DNA from: Piscirickettsiaceae bacterium
Lineage (GTDB): Bacteria > Pseudomonadota > Gammaproteobacteria > Nitrosococcales > Methylophagaceae
Assembly (NCBI GenBank): GCA_013215775.1
Contig: JABSQO010000013.1
Location: 1-54,298 of the forward strand
Direction of reading: 5' to 3'
Length of the DNA: 54,298 nucleotides
Shown: positions 8,350 to 17,159 of the stretch, piece by piece
Position numbering within the stretch: position 1 is the stretch's first letter
How the letters are laid out: each line of letters begins with the position of its first letter
Notes under the pieces: model-generated
Seen by the model: only the letters and a program-made list of their open reading frames with translations
Databases searched by the model: none
What the model was told of the DNA's origin: nothing
Translations under genes and position numbers: made by a program

Positions 8350-9363
8350 ATGGATAATCAGTCGGTTTTACGGTGGGGTATTTTAGGTGCAGCTAGAGTT
8401 AATGAGCGCTTATTACCTGCGATTGTAGAAGCTAAAAATGCACAATTGGTCGCTATTGCTAGTAGACGAGATGGTGCCGCAGCTGAAACATTAGCGAAAT
8501 ATGCATCACAAGAAACAAATGTACTGACATTAAATGATCTGGATGAGTTATTGAATAATCCTGATATTGATGCAGTTTATTTACCCATGGCGAATGAGGA
8601 ACATACTGAGTGGGCATTAAAAGCCATTAATAAAGGCAAGCATGTGCTAATTGAAAAACCAATGGCAATAAAGCTTGAAGATATCGTAGCAATTGAAGCG
8701 GCGGCTAAACAGAATAATGTCACGATTATGGAAGGATTCATGTATGTGTTTCATCCCCAGCATGATTTAGTACAACAAATCATCGATTCAGGTGCAATTG
8801 GTGATGTGAGAACTGTCAGAACCTGCTTTTCATTTCCGATGAAACCAGCACGTTTGTATCGAATTAATCGTGATATTAATCATGGTGGCGGGGCAATGTG
8901 GGATATTGGACCCTATGCAATTCATACAGCAAGAAAATGGTTTGACACTGATCCTGTTGCTACTACCGCAATGGCAAAATTTAACAGTAGTGGCGCGGAC
9001 GTAAGTTTAAGTGGTGTGCTTGATTATGGTGATGGTAAATATGCCCAATTTGATATGAGCTTTGAACGAGCTCGTCGTAGTGAATATGAAATTATCGGTA
9101 CATTAGGTGGCATTAAGTGTGAAACTGTTTGGCAGGGTGATGATAGTGCCCCTGTCATTTCATGGTGGACAGATGCAGGTGAAAAACATAACGTAGAATC
9201 AGTAATGGCCAATCATTTTGTACTTGAAATTGAACACTTTAGTGAGTGTGTGCTGAATGGAAAAGTGCCGGTATTATCAATAGAGGATGCCAAAGTAAAC
9301 TGTAAAGTTATTGAGGCAGCTTTACAGTCAGCCTCAACGGGCAAAACCGTCAATATAGTCTAG
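8350..9363 (+). CDS. Gfo/Idh/MocA family oxidoreductase
   Basis: NAD(P)-dependent sugar or polyol dehydrogenase-like protein of 337 residues. The Rossmann motif is WGILGAARV near the N-terminus; IDAVYLPMANEEH and the EKP motif (HVLIEKPMA) are the family's nucleotide/substrate-binding signatures, and the second domain has the GGGAMWDIGPYAI block with the conserved Asp. The ATG at 8350 is preceded by TTGGAGAT; an in-frame TTG at 8338 lies inside that binding site and is rejected. Closest in feel to trans-1,2-dihydrobenzene-1,2-diol/xylose dehydrogenase-type members, but the substrate cannot be assigned. It appears to be a single-gene unit. Confidence 0.88.
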   Translation: MDNQSVLRWGILGAARVNERLLPAIVEAKNAQLVAIASRRDGAAAETLAKYASQETNVLTLNDLDELLNNPDIDAVYLPMANEEHTEWALKAINKGKHVLIEKPMAIKLEDIVAIEAAAKQNNVTIMEGFMYVFHPQHDLVQQIIDSGAIGDVRTVRTCFSFPMKPARLYRINRDINHGGGAMWDIGPYAIHTARKWFDTDPVATTAMAKFNSSGADVSLSGVLDYGDGKYAQFDMSFERARRSEYEIIGTLGGIKCETVWQGDDSAPVISWWTDAGEKHNVESVMANHFVLEIEHFSECVLNGKVPVLSIEDAKVNCKVIEAALQSASTGKTVNIV

Positions 9364-9366
9364 ACT

Positions 9367-9585
9367 TTAAACTTTGCTACTAAAGCCCAAACGACGTCTA
9401 TCAGAAGAAACGCGACGTTCAATTTGTTGCTTAGTGGACGACGGCCCACGACGGGTTGGAGATAAACGTCTTTCGACTGCTTGTACTTTTTTTTCTTCAT
9501 CAGAGATCGCCTGGAATCTCACCATTCTGCCTGGTTGGCTAGGCGATGTGATCGGCGCTGAAAAATTTCGTGGTAACTCAATCAT
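9367..9585 (-). CDS. Small basic protein with RR/DRR motifs
   Basis: Hypothetical 72-residue protein starting MIELPRNFSAP at ATG 9585 (an in-frame TTG at 9597 is possible). The second half is rich in arginine pairs: VERRLSPTRRG and IERRVSSDRRRLGF. The ERRxxxDRR pattern recurs in the unrelated-locus protein at 17160-17441, so the two may share a small Arg-rich domain. It lies tail-to-tail with the oxidoreductase gene, 3 bases apart. No signal peptide or membrane segment. Function unknown; a competing plus-strand reading (9374-9634) looks non-biological. Confidence 0.5.
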   Translation of the reverse strand: MIELPRNFSAPITSPSQPGRMVRFQAISDEEKKVQAVERRLSPTRRGPSSTKQQIERRVSSDRRRLGFSSKV

Positions 9586-9707
9586 AATAACAACCAAAAT
9601 CTGTTTGACAATACCGTTAACGGCACAAAAATAAAAAGCTTTAATTTCAGTTGTTTATAGCCAAGTAGTTATCTTGAAGTGATTTAACGAGATAAGAATT
9701 AACTCTT

Positions 9708-10064
9708 TTATCTTGCCAATGAATCACGGTGTTTTGCCAACGCACCGCGCGCGAGGGAATTATAGCGTTCATTTGTGTCGGTGAAATGTGAGTAGAGAAC
9801 GGTACTCGATGCATTCTTAATGGACGCACTTAAGTTTGCCTCATGTTGAGCAAGTACAGCACGAGTGAGTGAGTTGTATTTCTCATGTTCATTGCTATAG
9901 GGTATTGCAGCTTTTAAGTTCGTTTGCGGATGATGGTTCATTGCGGCTATTTCAAGAACAGCCCCAGGCAATGAATTTATCCCTGTTAGGTAAGCAGTAG
10001 TGTGTGCCCAAGCAATATTAGATAATAAAAATGTTGAGAGTAGTGTTATCAGTAATTTAGTCAT
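9708..10064 (-). CDS. Small exported protein with a duplicated motif
   Basis: Hypothetical 118-residue protein with a convincing signal peptide (MTKLLITLLSTFLLSNIAWA, cleaved before HTTAYL). The mature part contains two copies of one unit: NEHEKYNSLTRAVLAQHEANL and TDTNERYNSLARGALAKHRDSL, about 37 residues apart, sharing YNSL-x-R-x-x-LA-x-H. Start chosen at ATG 10064, preceded by a purine-rich site; earlier in-frame start at 10124 would bury the signal peptide. No known family recognised. It is downstream of mfd on the same strand, separated by a hairpin. Confidence 0.65.
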   Translation of the reverse strand: MTKLLITLLSTFLLSNIAWAHTTAYLTGINSLPGAVLEIAAMNHHPQTNLKAAIPYSNEHEKYNSLTRAVLAQHEANLSASIKNASSTVLYSHFTDTNERYNSLARGALAKHRDSLAR

Positions 10065-10166
10065 TTTATTTTCCTTCATTAACAATAAAAGGAGACAAAA
10101 TTGATGTCCATGAAATACAGACAAAAAACAAATGAAAAAGTTACATAGAGATAAAGATTAAACTAG

Positions 10167-10190
10167 ATCGTGTTTCGTAGAAAACACGAT
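10167..10190 (-). terminator. Hairpin downstream of mfd
   Basis: ATCGTGTTT (10167-10175) and AAACACGAT (10182-10190) make a perfect 9-bp stem with a 6-base loop, 74 bases past the mfd stop. The trailing minus-strand sequence is only moderately T-rich, so termination is probable rather than certain. Confidence 0.5.
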
Positions 10191-10263
10191 AAGATACAGT
10201 CACTAAACTTCGATAGACATTAAGAAAATAGTGAGTTCACGATAGAATTATTTTTGGATATTG

Positions 10264-13200
10264 TCAGACAGATAAAATATCAAGCACTTTGTTTAAAGTG
10301 ATCAAACGGCTATCAGCATCAGGCATATCATTAATAAAACGCAATTTATCTTGACCATCAAGTTTATATGTAGCCGGTTGAGATTGGATCAATTGAATGA
10401 TGACAATGGGTTCAATATTAGGAACTTTGTCGAAAATAATCCGGCCACCTTGATCATAAACATCAATTTTACGAACCCCTAGTGCTTTTGCTTTAAATCG
10501 CAGCTCATGGATAGCAAATAATGTTTGTATATGCTCTGGTAGTAGACCAAAACGATCAATCATTTCAACTTGCAATTCACGTAAGGCTTCACTATTAGCG
10601 GCAGCTGAAATACGTTTGTATAACACCAAACGGGTATGAACATCAGGCAGATAATCGGTGGGGATTAAGGCTGGAACATGCAAGTCGATCTCAACGAAGT
10701 GACGATCGTGAATGTTTAAACTAGGCTCTTTACCAGATTTAAGAGCGGTAACTGCACGTTCTAATAGCTCGTTATAGAGGCTGAAACCAATCTCTTGCAT
10801 TTGACCACTTTGTTCATCCCCTAGTAATTCACCCGCACCTCGAATTTCCATATCGTGAGTTGCTAATGTGAAGCCTGCACCCAGATCTTCAATAGATTCG
10901 ATCGCTTCAAGACGCTTAATAGCATCTTTAGTCATGACTTTTTGCGGCGGTACAATCAAATAAGCATAGGCACGATGATGGGAGCGCCCAACACGGCCAC
11001 GGATTTGGTAAAGTTGGGCGAGACCTAATTTGTCTGCACGATCAATGAAGATAGTATTGGCCGATGGAATATCAATACCTGTTTCAATAATAGTCGTGCA
11101 AACAAGAACGTTAAACCGTTGATGATAAAAATCGAGCATAGTTTGTTCTAAGTCGCGTTCGCGCATTTGACCGTGGGCAATGCCGATTTTGGCTTCGGGG
11201 ACAATTTGTTCTAGTTCACGAGAGATACGTTCGATATCTTCGACTTTATTGTGTAGGAAATAGACTTGTCCTCCCCGTTTTATTTCACGCAACATACCTT
11301 CACGAATTTTTTCACTGTCCCACTGATCGACAAAGGTTTTAATGGCCAATCGACGTGCTGGTGGGGTAGCAATGATTGATAGATCTCGGATGCCTGAGAT
11401 GGACATGTTTAAGGTGCGTGGAATGGGGGTGGCTGTTAGTGTTAACACATCTATTTCAGCACGATATTTTTTGATTTGTTCTTTTTGAGTGACCCCAAAT
11501 CGGTGCTCTTCATCTAGGATAAATAAGCCAAGACGTTTAGGATCAATGTCTTGTTGAATGAGTTTATGGGTACCAATAATGATATCGGCGATGCCTTCAC
11601 TCATGGCATTTTTAACGGCATCAAGTTGTTTTTTGGAACGAAAGCGAGACATCACCTCAATATTGATCGGCCAATCAGCAAATCGATCTTTGAAATTTTC
11701 ATAATGTTGTTGCGCTAGCAAAGTAGTTGGCACTAACACCATGACTTGTTTGCCTGATTGAGTCGCTAAAAATGCAGCACGCATGGCGACTTCCGTTTTA
11801 CCAAAACCAACATCACCACAGATAAGACGATCCATAGGTGTATCGGATGTCATGTCTTTTATGACATCATCAATAGCGTCTTGTTGATCCGGTGTGGTTT
11901 CAAAAGGAAATGCGGCGGCAAAGGCGACATATTGTTCATCAGGATCGGTAATCGGTGGTTTTTTCTGTGCTGCCCGCTGTGCATAAATCTCGAGTAATTC
12001 AGCCGCCACATCACGGACTTTTTCAGCTGCTTTTCGTCGTACCTTTTCCCATTGACCCGATCCGAGTCGATGTAGCGGTGCTAACTCGGGTGCTGCACCA
12101 GAATATCGGCTGATTAAATCTAATGCTGCCACAGGCACATAGAGTTTGTCGCCTTTGGCATATTCAAGTGTGACATATTCAGTTGTGACGTCACCAATAT
12201 CTAATGTCTGTAGGCCGAGATAACGGCCTACACCATGATCTTCATGAACCACGGCATCACCAATAGTGAGTTCTGTAAGATTACGAATGACAGCATCAGC
12301 ATCACGTTTTTTACGACTGCGGCGCCGCCGCTGCATCACTTGCTGACCAAACAGTTGAGTTTCAGCAATAACAGCAATATTATTGCGGATTAAAACAAGA
12401 CCATTCTCCAGCGGTGCAACCGTAATACCAAGTAGGGCATCATCGGCTAGAAACTCATCCCAATTTTGATATATTTTGGGATGCACATTATTATCACGAA
12501 GTAATTCTAATAGGGTTTCACGTCGGCCCGCTGTTTCAGCTGCAAACAGTATTCGGCCATCAAAATCATTGATATACCTAAGTAGAGCCTCGCAGGTTTT
12601 ATCTTGGCGAGCATTCAAAGTCAATTGTGATGGAATAGTGGTGGAATAATTTTGTTTTCCAGCACCTTGTTCCAACTCGAATGTTTGTGTGTGCAGTCGT
12701 TGGTAGCTTTTGAAGCTAGCAAACAAGTCGTCAACGGGGAAAAACATATCGTTAGGAGCGAGTAGAGGTCGTTCAGTATCAACTTGATGTTGTTGGTAAC
12801 GTTGTTCTATCTCTTGCCAAAAATCAATGGCAGCCTGATGAGGGTCATTAACACTAAATAATAGAGTGTTATCAGGCAGATAGTCGATCAGACTATTTGT
12901 TTGATTAAGAAATAATGGTAAATAATAGTCAATACCACCAGGCATATTGCCAGCACTGACCTCTCGGTATATAAGGCTACGTTGAGGATCACCTTCAAAC
13001 ATTTGACGAAATTGCTGACGAAATAATTGAATACTGTCATCGGTAACAGGAAATTCTCGAGCGGGTAATAATTGAATGGAATCAATGGTTTCAATGGAAC
13101 GTTGTGTTTCGGGATCAAACGTTCTAAGTGTGTCGATTTCATCATCAAATAAATCAATACGAAAAGGCAGTTTACTACCCATTGGAAACAGATCAATAAT

Positions 13201-13722
13201 GGCGCCACGAACAGCAAACTCACCATGTTCCATCACTTGGGAAACATAACGATAACCTGCTTTTTCAAGTTTTCTACGCCATGATTCTATCTCAAACAAA
13301 TCTCCCGTTTTTAGGATTAATGTATTGCCTTCCAGAAATTCACGAGGAGCAAGGCGATGCATGATGGTGGCAATAGGGACTAACAATATGCCTCGTTTAA
13401 AATTAGGTAGTTGATGTAGTGTTTCGAGGCGTTCTGAAATAATATCCTGATGAGGCGAGAAAGTATCGTAAGGCAATGTTTCCCAATCAGGAAAATGTAA
13501 AATAGGTAATACTTGTTCACCGAAATAAAAGCGGGCTTCTAACTCTAATTGATGTGCCGTAGCCGAATCATCGGTTAAGACTAAAATAGGGCCGTCATGT
13601 TGCTGTGCGGTTTTGGCTAATAATAAACCTTGAGCACTGCCATAAAGTTGACCTGCTCGGAAAATATTTTTGGCTGTTGTAGGCAGTTTGGGCTGTAAGG
13701 GACTAAAAGTAGCTGGCGGCAC
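10264..13722 (-). CDS. mfd: Transcription-repair coupling factor Mfd
   Basis: ATP-dependent translocase that removes RNA polymerase stalled at DNA lesions and recruits UvrA. Length 1152 (E. coli 1148). Domain order: UvrB-like N-terminal module (NWxTLPYDTFSPHQD-type motif near residue 80), CarD-like RNA polymerase interaction domain (VVHEDHGVGRYLGL), SF2 motor with Walker A CGDVGFGKTEVAMRAAF, DEEH box LDEEHRFG, TATPIPRTLNM and motif VI QIRGRVGRS, then the C-terminal TRCF domain. Translation starts at GTG 13722; no ATG lies close upstream. It is in the same neighbourhood as uvrC and uvrB, but each is transcribed separately. Confidence 0.98.
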   Translation of the reverse strand: MPPATFSPLQPKLPTTAKNIFRAGQLYGSAQGLLLAKTAQQHDGPILVLTDDSATAHQLELEARFYFGEQVLPILHFPDWETLPYDTFSPHQDIISERLETLHQLPNFKRGILLVPIATIMHRLAPREFLEGNTLILKTGDLFEIESWRRKLEKAGYRYVSQVMEHGEFAVRGAIIDLFPMGSKLPFRIDLFDDEIDTLRTFDPETQRSIETIDSIQLLPAREFPVTDDSIQLFRQQFRQMFEGDPQRSLIYREVSAGNMPGGIDYYLPLFLNQTNSLIDYLPDNTLLFSVNDPHQAAIDFWQEIEQRYQQHQVDTERPLLAPNDMFFPVDDLFASFKSYQRLHTQTFELEQGAGKQNYSTTIPSQLTLNARQDKTCEALLRYINDFDGRILFAAETAGRRETLLELLRDNNVHPKIYQNWDEFLADDALLGITVAPLENGLVLIRNNIAVIAETQLFGQQVMQRRRRSRKKRDADAVIRNLTELTIGDAVVHEDHGVGRYLGLQTLDIGDVTTEYVTLEYAKGDKLYVPVAALDLISRYSGAAPELAPLHRLGSGQWEKVRRKAAEKVRDVAAELLEIYAQRAAQKKPPITDPDEQYVAFAAAFPFETTPDQQDAIDDVIKDMTSDTPMDRLICGDVGFGKTEVAMRAAFLATQSGKQVMVLVPTTLLAQQHYENFKDRFADWPINIEVMSRFRSKKQLDAVKNAMSEGIADIIIGTHKLIQQDIDPKRLGLFILDEEHRFGVTQKEQIKKYRAEIDVLTLTATPIPRTLNMSISGIRDLSIIATPPARRLAIKTFVDQWDSEKIREGMLREIKRGGQVYFLHNKVEDIERISRELEQIVPEAKIGIAHGQMRERDLEQTMLDFYHQRFNVLVCTTIIETGIDIPSANTIFIDRADKLGLAQLYQIRGRVGRSHHRAYAYLIVPPQKVMTKDAIKRLEAIESIEDLGAGFTLATHDMEIRGAGELLGDEQSGQMQEIGFSLYNELLERAVTALKSGKEPSLNIHDRHFVEIDLHVPALIPTDYLPDVHTRLVLYKRISAAANSEALRELQVEMIDRFGLLPEHIQTLFAIHELRFKAKALGVRKIDVYDQGGRIIFDKVPNIEPIVIIQLIQSQPATYKLDGQDKLRFINDMPDADSRLITLNKVLDILSV

Positions 13723-13857
13723 TTAAGATACTCGAAAACTTTATTATGTAAAAACACTATTTTCCCATAGATATCGGTTATAAATACAACTAATTCACTT
13801 CGCTAAATATAAATACTATTTATTAGCACACCGATTTATTCCCCATGATTTATGTGT

Positions 13858-13876
13858 GATAATGATCACCATTAAG
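13858..13876. promoter_or_regulatory. Putative Fur box
   Basis: The 19-mer beginning GATAATGATC and ending ACCATTAAG matches the consensus GATAATGATAATCATTATC at 15 of 19 positions by eye. It lies 28 bases upstream of the small membrane protein/uvrC start and in the divergent region with mfd, a normal place for an iron-responsive operator. Confidence 0.5.
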
Positions 13877-13904
13877 AATTTAGCCTCATGGTGGAGAACA
13901 ATAA

Positions 13905-14111
13905 GTGAAACGTACTGAGAATATTGTATTACTAAAAATAATAGGCACAGTTGAATTGCTTGCGGCAATAGCGATGTTTTATTTCTTTCGTGAAGAAGTA
14001 CCTGCACTGATCGGTGCAGTACTGTTACTTGGATTCTCCGCCAATAGTTTTTATCAAGCGCATAAGTGTTATCAACGTCAATATGCACCTAAGAAGACGG
14101 ATGATTCGTAA
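13905..14111 (+). CDS. Small inner-membrane protein
   Basis: Hypothetical 68-residue protein starting at GTG 13905, behind a good GGTGGAG binding site. Two hydrophobic helices are visible: IVLLKIIGTVELLAAIAMFYFF (about residues 7-28) and VPALIGAVLLLGFSANSFY (about 32-50), followed by a basic tail. It ends 9 bases before uvrC and is probably co-transcribed with it. No family recognised. A Fur-like box directly upstream hints at iron-linked expression of this gene and perhaps uvrC. Confidence 0.65.
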   Translation: MKRTENIVLLKIIGTVELLAAIAMFYFFREEVPALIGAVLLLGFSANSFYQAHKCYQRQYAPKKTDDS

Positions 14112-14120
14112 TCATTATCT

Positions 14121-15959
14121 ATGGTTGATGAGACTGTTCAAACATCCGATATCACATTTGATTCATCGATATTTTTAAAAACATTGACTAGTCGGTCGGG
14201 TGTTTATCGAATGATAGACGACACTGATACGGTTATTTATGTTGGCAAGGCAAAAAATCTCAAAAAACGTGTATCAAGCTATTTTCGTAAAACAGGACTA
14301 ACATCAAAAACCAGGGTTATGGTGGCACAAATTGCCAACATTGAAACGACGGTTACCCATACTGAAAATGAAGCACTTATCCTTGAAAATAATCTGATTA
14401 AGGAGTTAATGCCTCGCTACAATATTTTGCTGCGAGATGATAAAACTTATCCATATTTGTTTATTTCTGGTGATAAATTCCCACGATTAAGTTTACATCG
14501 TGGCACCAAGCGGAAAGTAGGAAAATATTTTGGGCCTTATCCTAGTGCAGGGGCTGTACGGGAAAGTCTCAATTTATTGCAGAAGTTGTTTCCTGTCCGT
14601 CAGTGTGATGATACCTATTATAGAAACCGCTCTAGACCATGTTTGCAATATCAAATTAAGCGGTGCACAGCGCCTTGTGTAGGGCTTGTTTCTGAACAGG
14701 ATTATCAAGCAGATATTGATCATACGGTTTTATTCCTAGAAGGCAAAAACCAACAAGTCATTGATTTATTGTCACAGCAGATGGACACAGCATCGACTGA
14801 TCTTGATTTTGAGCAAGCAGCGACTATTCGGGATAAAATTATCAGCCTACGTCGGGTGCAAGAACGGCAATATGTCAGCTCCGAACATGGTGATATTGAT
14901 GTCTTGGCCGCTAAAGTTAGTGATGGTATGGCTGTAGTTGAAGTCTGTTTTATCCGTGGTGGGCGTAGTTTGGGGAATAAGAGTTATTTCCCTAAAGGTT
15001 CAGGCGGTAGTTCAGCAGAAGAGTTGTTATCAGCTTTTATTCCACAATATTATCTTGGCAAAGATATTCCGACAGAAATTCTATTGAGTCATGTGCCAGA
15101 CGATATAGCGTTATTGCAAGAAGTACTGAAATCAGAATCACAACACCGCGTTTTACTACGCTGTCCACAGCGAGGCCTGAGTGTACGATGGATGAAAATG
15201 GCAAAAACAAATGCTGAGATTAGTCTTAATCAACGATTGAGCAGTCGGGCTAATTTATTGCAACGCTTCGAAACATTGCAGGAAGTGTTGGGTTTAGATG
15301 AAATGCCTAAACGTCTTGAATGCTTTGATATCAGTCATACCAGTGGTGAAAAAACAGTGGCTTCTTGTGTTGTCTTTGGTTTAGAAGGTGCGATTAAAAG
15401 TGATTATCGAAAGTTCAATATTGAGGGAATCACACCAGGTGATGATTATGCGGCAATGAATCAAGCCTTAATGCGCCGCTTTACTCGTTTACAAAAGGGT
15501 GAAGGTAAACGACCTGATTTATTGTTGATTGATGGTGGTAAAGGACAATTAACTGAAGCCAAAGCTGTCATGGCAGAGCTTCAACTCGATATTGATATAT
15601 TGGGCATTGCTAAAGGACCTGGACGTAGACCCGGTGAAGAAACATTATTTCTTGTCGGTAGAGAAGGTGAAGTGGACTTGTCTGCAGATTCTCCTGCTTT
15701 ACATTTATTGCAGCAGGTCCGTGATGAAGCACATCGCTTTGCAATAACAGGACACAGACAGCGTCGTGCTAAAGCACGTAAAACATCACCATTGGAAGAT
15801 ATTGCTGGGATGGGGCCAAAGCGTCGGCAAAAGTTATTACAACAATTTGGTGGCTTGCAAGAGGTACAACGAGCAGGGATAGAAGATTTGGTGAGTGTAG
15901 ATGGGATAAGTGCTTCATTAGCACAAAAAATCTATGATGTATTTCATGCTGAGAAATAA
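14121..15959 (+). CDS. uvrC: Excinuclease ABC subunit C
   Basis: Makes both incisions in nucleotide excision repair after UvrB-DNA complex formation. Length 612 (E. coli 610). Domain order: GIY-YIG nuclease (SGVYRMIDDTDTVIYVGKAKNLKKR, about residues 25-50), cysteine region RPCLQYQIKRCTAPC, UVR domain that contacts UvrB (around 205-240), UvrC RNase H-like endonuclease (LECFDISHTSGEKTVAS, LLLIDGGKGQL with catalytic Asp) and two HhH motifs at the C-terminus (EDIAGMGPKRRQKLL). ATG 14121 is nine bases after the small membrane protein; pgsA follows after about 50 bases. Confidence 0.98.
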   Translation: MVDETVQTSDITFDSSIFLKTLTSRSGVYRMIDDTDTVIYVGKAKNLKKRVSSYFRKTGLTSKTRVMVAQIANIETTVTHTENEALILENNLIKELMPRYNILLRDDKTYPYLFISGDKFPRLSLHRGTKRKVGKYFGPYPSAGAVRESLNLLQKLFPVRQCDDTYYRNRSRPCLQYQIKRCTAPCVGLVSEQDYQADIDHTVLFLEGKNQQVIDLLSQQMDTASTDLDFEQAATIRDKIISLRRVQERQYVSSEHGDIDVLAAKVSDGMAVVEVCFIRGGRSLGNKSYFPKGSGGSSAEELLSAFIPQYYLGKDIPTEILLSHVPDDIALLQEVLKSESQHRVLLRCPQRGLSVRWMKMAKTNAEISLNQRLSSRANLLQRFETLQEVLGLDEMPKRLECFDISHTSGEKTVASCVVFGLEGAIKSDYRKFNIEGITPGDDYAAMNQALMRRFTRLQKGEGKRPDLLLIDGGKGQLTEAKAVMAELQLDIDILGIAKGPGRRPGEETLFLVGREGEVDLSADSPALHLLQQVRDEAHRFAITGHRQRRAKARKTSPLEDIAGMGPKRRQKLLQQFGGLQEVQRAGIEDLVSVDGISASLAQKIYDVFHAEK

Positions 15960-16008
15960 CTTTGTTAAGGTGATATATTAATGCGGACGAATAGTTAAAG
16001 TGGGAATT

Positions 16009-16566
16009 ATGCTGAATTTACCGAATATTTTGAGTTTATTACGAATTGCACTGATACCTGTATTGGTAGGCATTTATTTGTTGCCGTATGAATCAGCACC
16101 ACTTTGGGCAACAATCATTTTTGTGATTGCTGCAATTACCGATTGGCTGGATGGCTATTTAGCCCGCAAATGGGATCAGACCTCGGCATTTGGTGCTTTT
16201 ATCGATCCTGTCGCAGATAAGCTTATTGTAGCGATTGCACTGGTATTAGTACTGTCTAAAACACCAGAGTGGTATATCTTACTTCCTGTCGTCGTTATTA
16301 TTGGGCGAGAGATTACTGTATCGGCTTTACGTGAGTGGATGGCGGAGCTTGGTCAACGTAATGCAGTGAAGGTTTCCTATGTTGGCAAGCTCAAAACAGC
16401 TTTCCAAATGATTTCAATTGGCTGTTTAATATTTTATAAACCATTGTTAGGCTTACCTATATTTGAGATAGGAATTGTTCTACTTTATATTGCAGCTGGA
16501 TTAACCCTTAGTTCAATGTTTAGCTACCTAAAAGCAGCATGGCCGATGATGGTGTCTAAAGGTTGA
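16009..16566 (+). CDS. pgsA: CDP-diacylglycerol--glycerol-3-phosphate 3-phosphatidyltransferase
   Basis: Makes phosphatidylglycerol phosphate at the inner membrane, the committed step to phosphatidylglycerol and cardiolipin. The 185-residue protein has several membrane helices and the CDP-alcohol phosphotransferase signature DWLDGYLARKWDQTSAFGAFIDPVADK (D-G-x2-A-R-x8-G-x3-D-x3-D) at about residues 43-69. Start at ATG 16009; an in-frame GTG three codons earlier overlaps its binding site. The uvrC-pgsA-tRNA-Gly order is typical of gammaproteobacteria. The stop codon is inside the -35 box of the tRNA-Gly promoter. Confidence 0.96.
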   Translation: MLNLPNILSLLRIALIPVLVGIYLLPYESAPLWATIIFVIAAITDWLDGYLARKWDQTSAFGAFIDPVADKLIVAIALVLVLSKTPEWYILLPVVVIIGREITVSALREWMAELGQRNAVKVSYVGKLKTAFQMISIGCLIFYKPLLGLPIFEIGIVLLYIAAGLTLSSMFSYLKAAWPMMVSKG

Positions 16567-16590
16567 CAGGAGCGCATAACAGCTTATAAT
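16563..16590 (+). promoter_or_regulatory. Sigma-70 promoter of tRNA-Gly
   Basis: Perfect -35 TTGACA (16563-16568) and perfect -10 TATAAT (16585-16590) with a 16-base spacer, ending 13 bases before the tRNA. The -35 box overlaps the pgsA stop codon. Confidence 0.9.
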
Positions 16591-16603
16591 GCTCGTCTTC
16601 TTA

Positions 16604-16679
<76 letters not shown>

Positions 16680-16686
16680 GATTTAA

Positions 16687-16715
16687 AAAGCCGCAGTATT
16701 TACTGCGGCTTTTTT
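16687..16715 (+). terminator. Intrinsic terminator after tRNA-Gly
   Basis: AGCCGCAG (16689-16696) pairs with CTGCGGCT (16703-16710) around a 6-base loop, followed by a T-run to 16715; flanking A residues extend the stem. Confidence 0.92.
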
Positions 16716-16792
16716 GTATCTGAAAGATGTGTACGAGTGCATCTGAAACCGCTTATTATTATCTCCATTTTTCAATGCACATTAAGCTAATT

Positions 16793-17092
16793 ATGAAAAT
16801 GAATGAAGGTGTGGCAAAAAACTATTCAGGATTTATTATGAATGGTGGCAATATGGTCCCGACGATTAAAGAAGGTGATCATATTGTTGTTGATTTAGAC
16901 CAGCGAGTCATTATAAGTGGTGAAATCTATATTGTTGAATATCAACAATCTAACGTTGTTTGCCGGTTATTACTAGACCGTGAAACAGTAACCTTTCTCT
17001 TTGATGGGCTTGAATATTCATTTGAAGAATCGCTCTATAACATCAATGTAATAGGCCGAATAATTGAGGTTAAGACTTTAACGGAAGAATAA
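16793..17092 (+). CDS. S24/LexA-like domain protein lacking catalytic residues
   Basis: About 99 residues resembling the C-terminal peptidase/dimerisation domain of LexA and phage CI-type repressors, without a DNA-binding domain. The Ser box, normally G-D-S-M-x-P-T-I-x-x-G-D, reads GGNMVPTIKEGD, so the nucleophilic Ser is Asn (N20); the Lys box, normally V-K-R-L, reads VVCRL, so the general base is Cys (C57). Self-cleavage is therefore not expected. Start is uncertain: ATG 16793 used here, ATG 16727 and ATG 16838 (behind CAGGA) are alternatives. It lies just past tRNA-Gly, possibly a phage-derived remnant kept for another role. Confidence 0.6.
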   Translation: MKMNEGVAKNYSGFIMNGGNMVPTIKEGDHIVVDLDQRVIISGEIYIVEYQQSNVVCRLLLDRETVTFLFDGLEYSFEESLYNINVIGRIIEVKTLTEE

Positions 17093-17159
17093 TCAGTTTT
17101 AGGATTTACTGTTCAGTTGATGATGCAAGATTCATCAAAGTGGAATTGTTACCGTGATA

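Noticed and set aside
9374-9634. Plus-strand 86-codon frame over the small RR/DRR protein
   Set aside because: The minus-strand reading has the RRxxxDRR motif shared with another locus; the plus-strand one has no recognisable feature.
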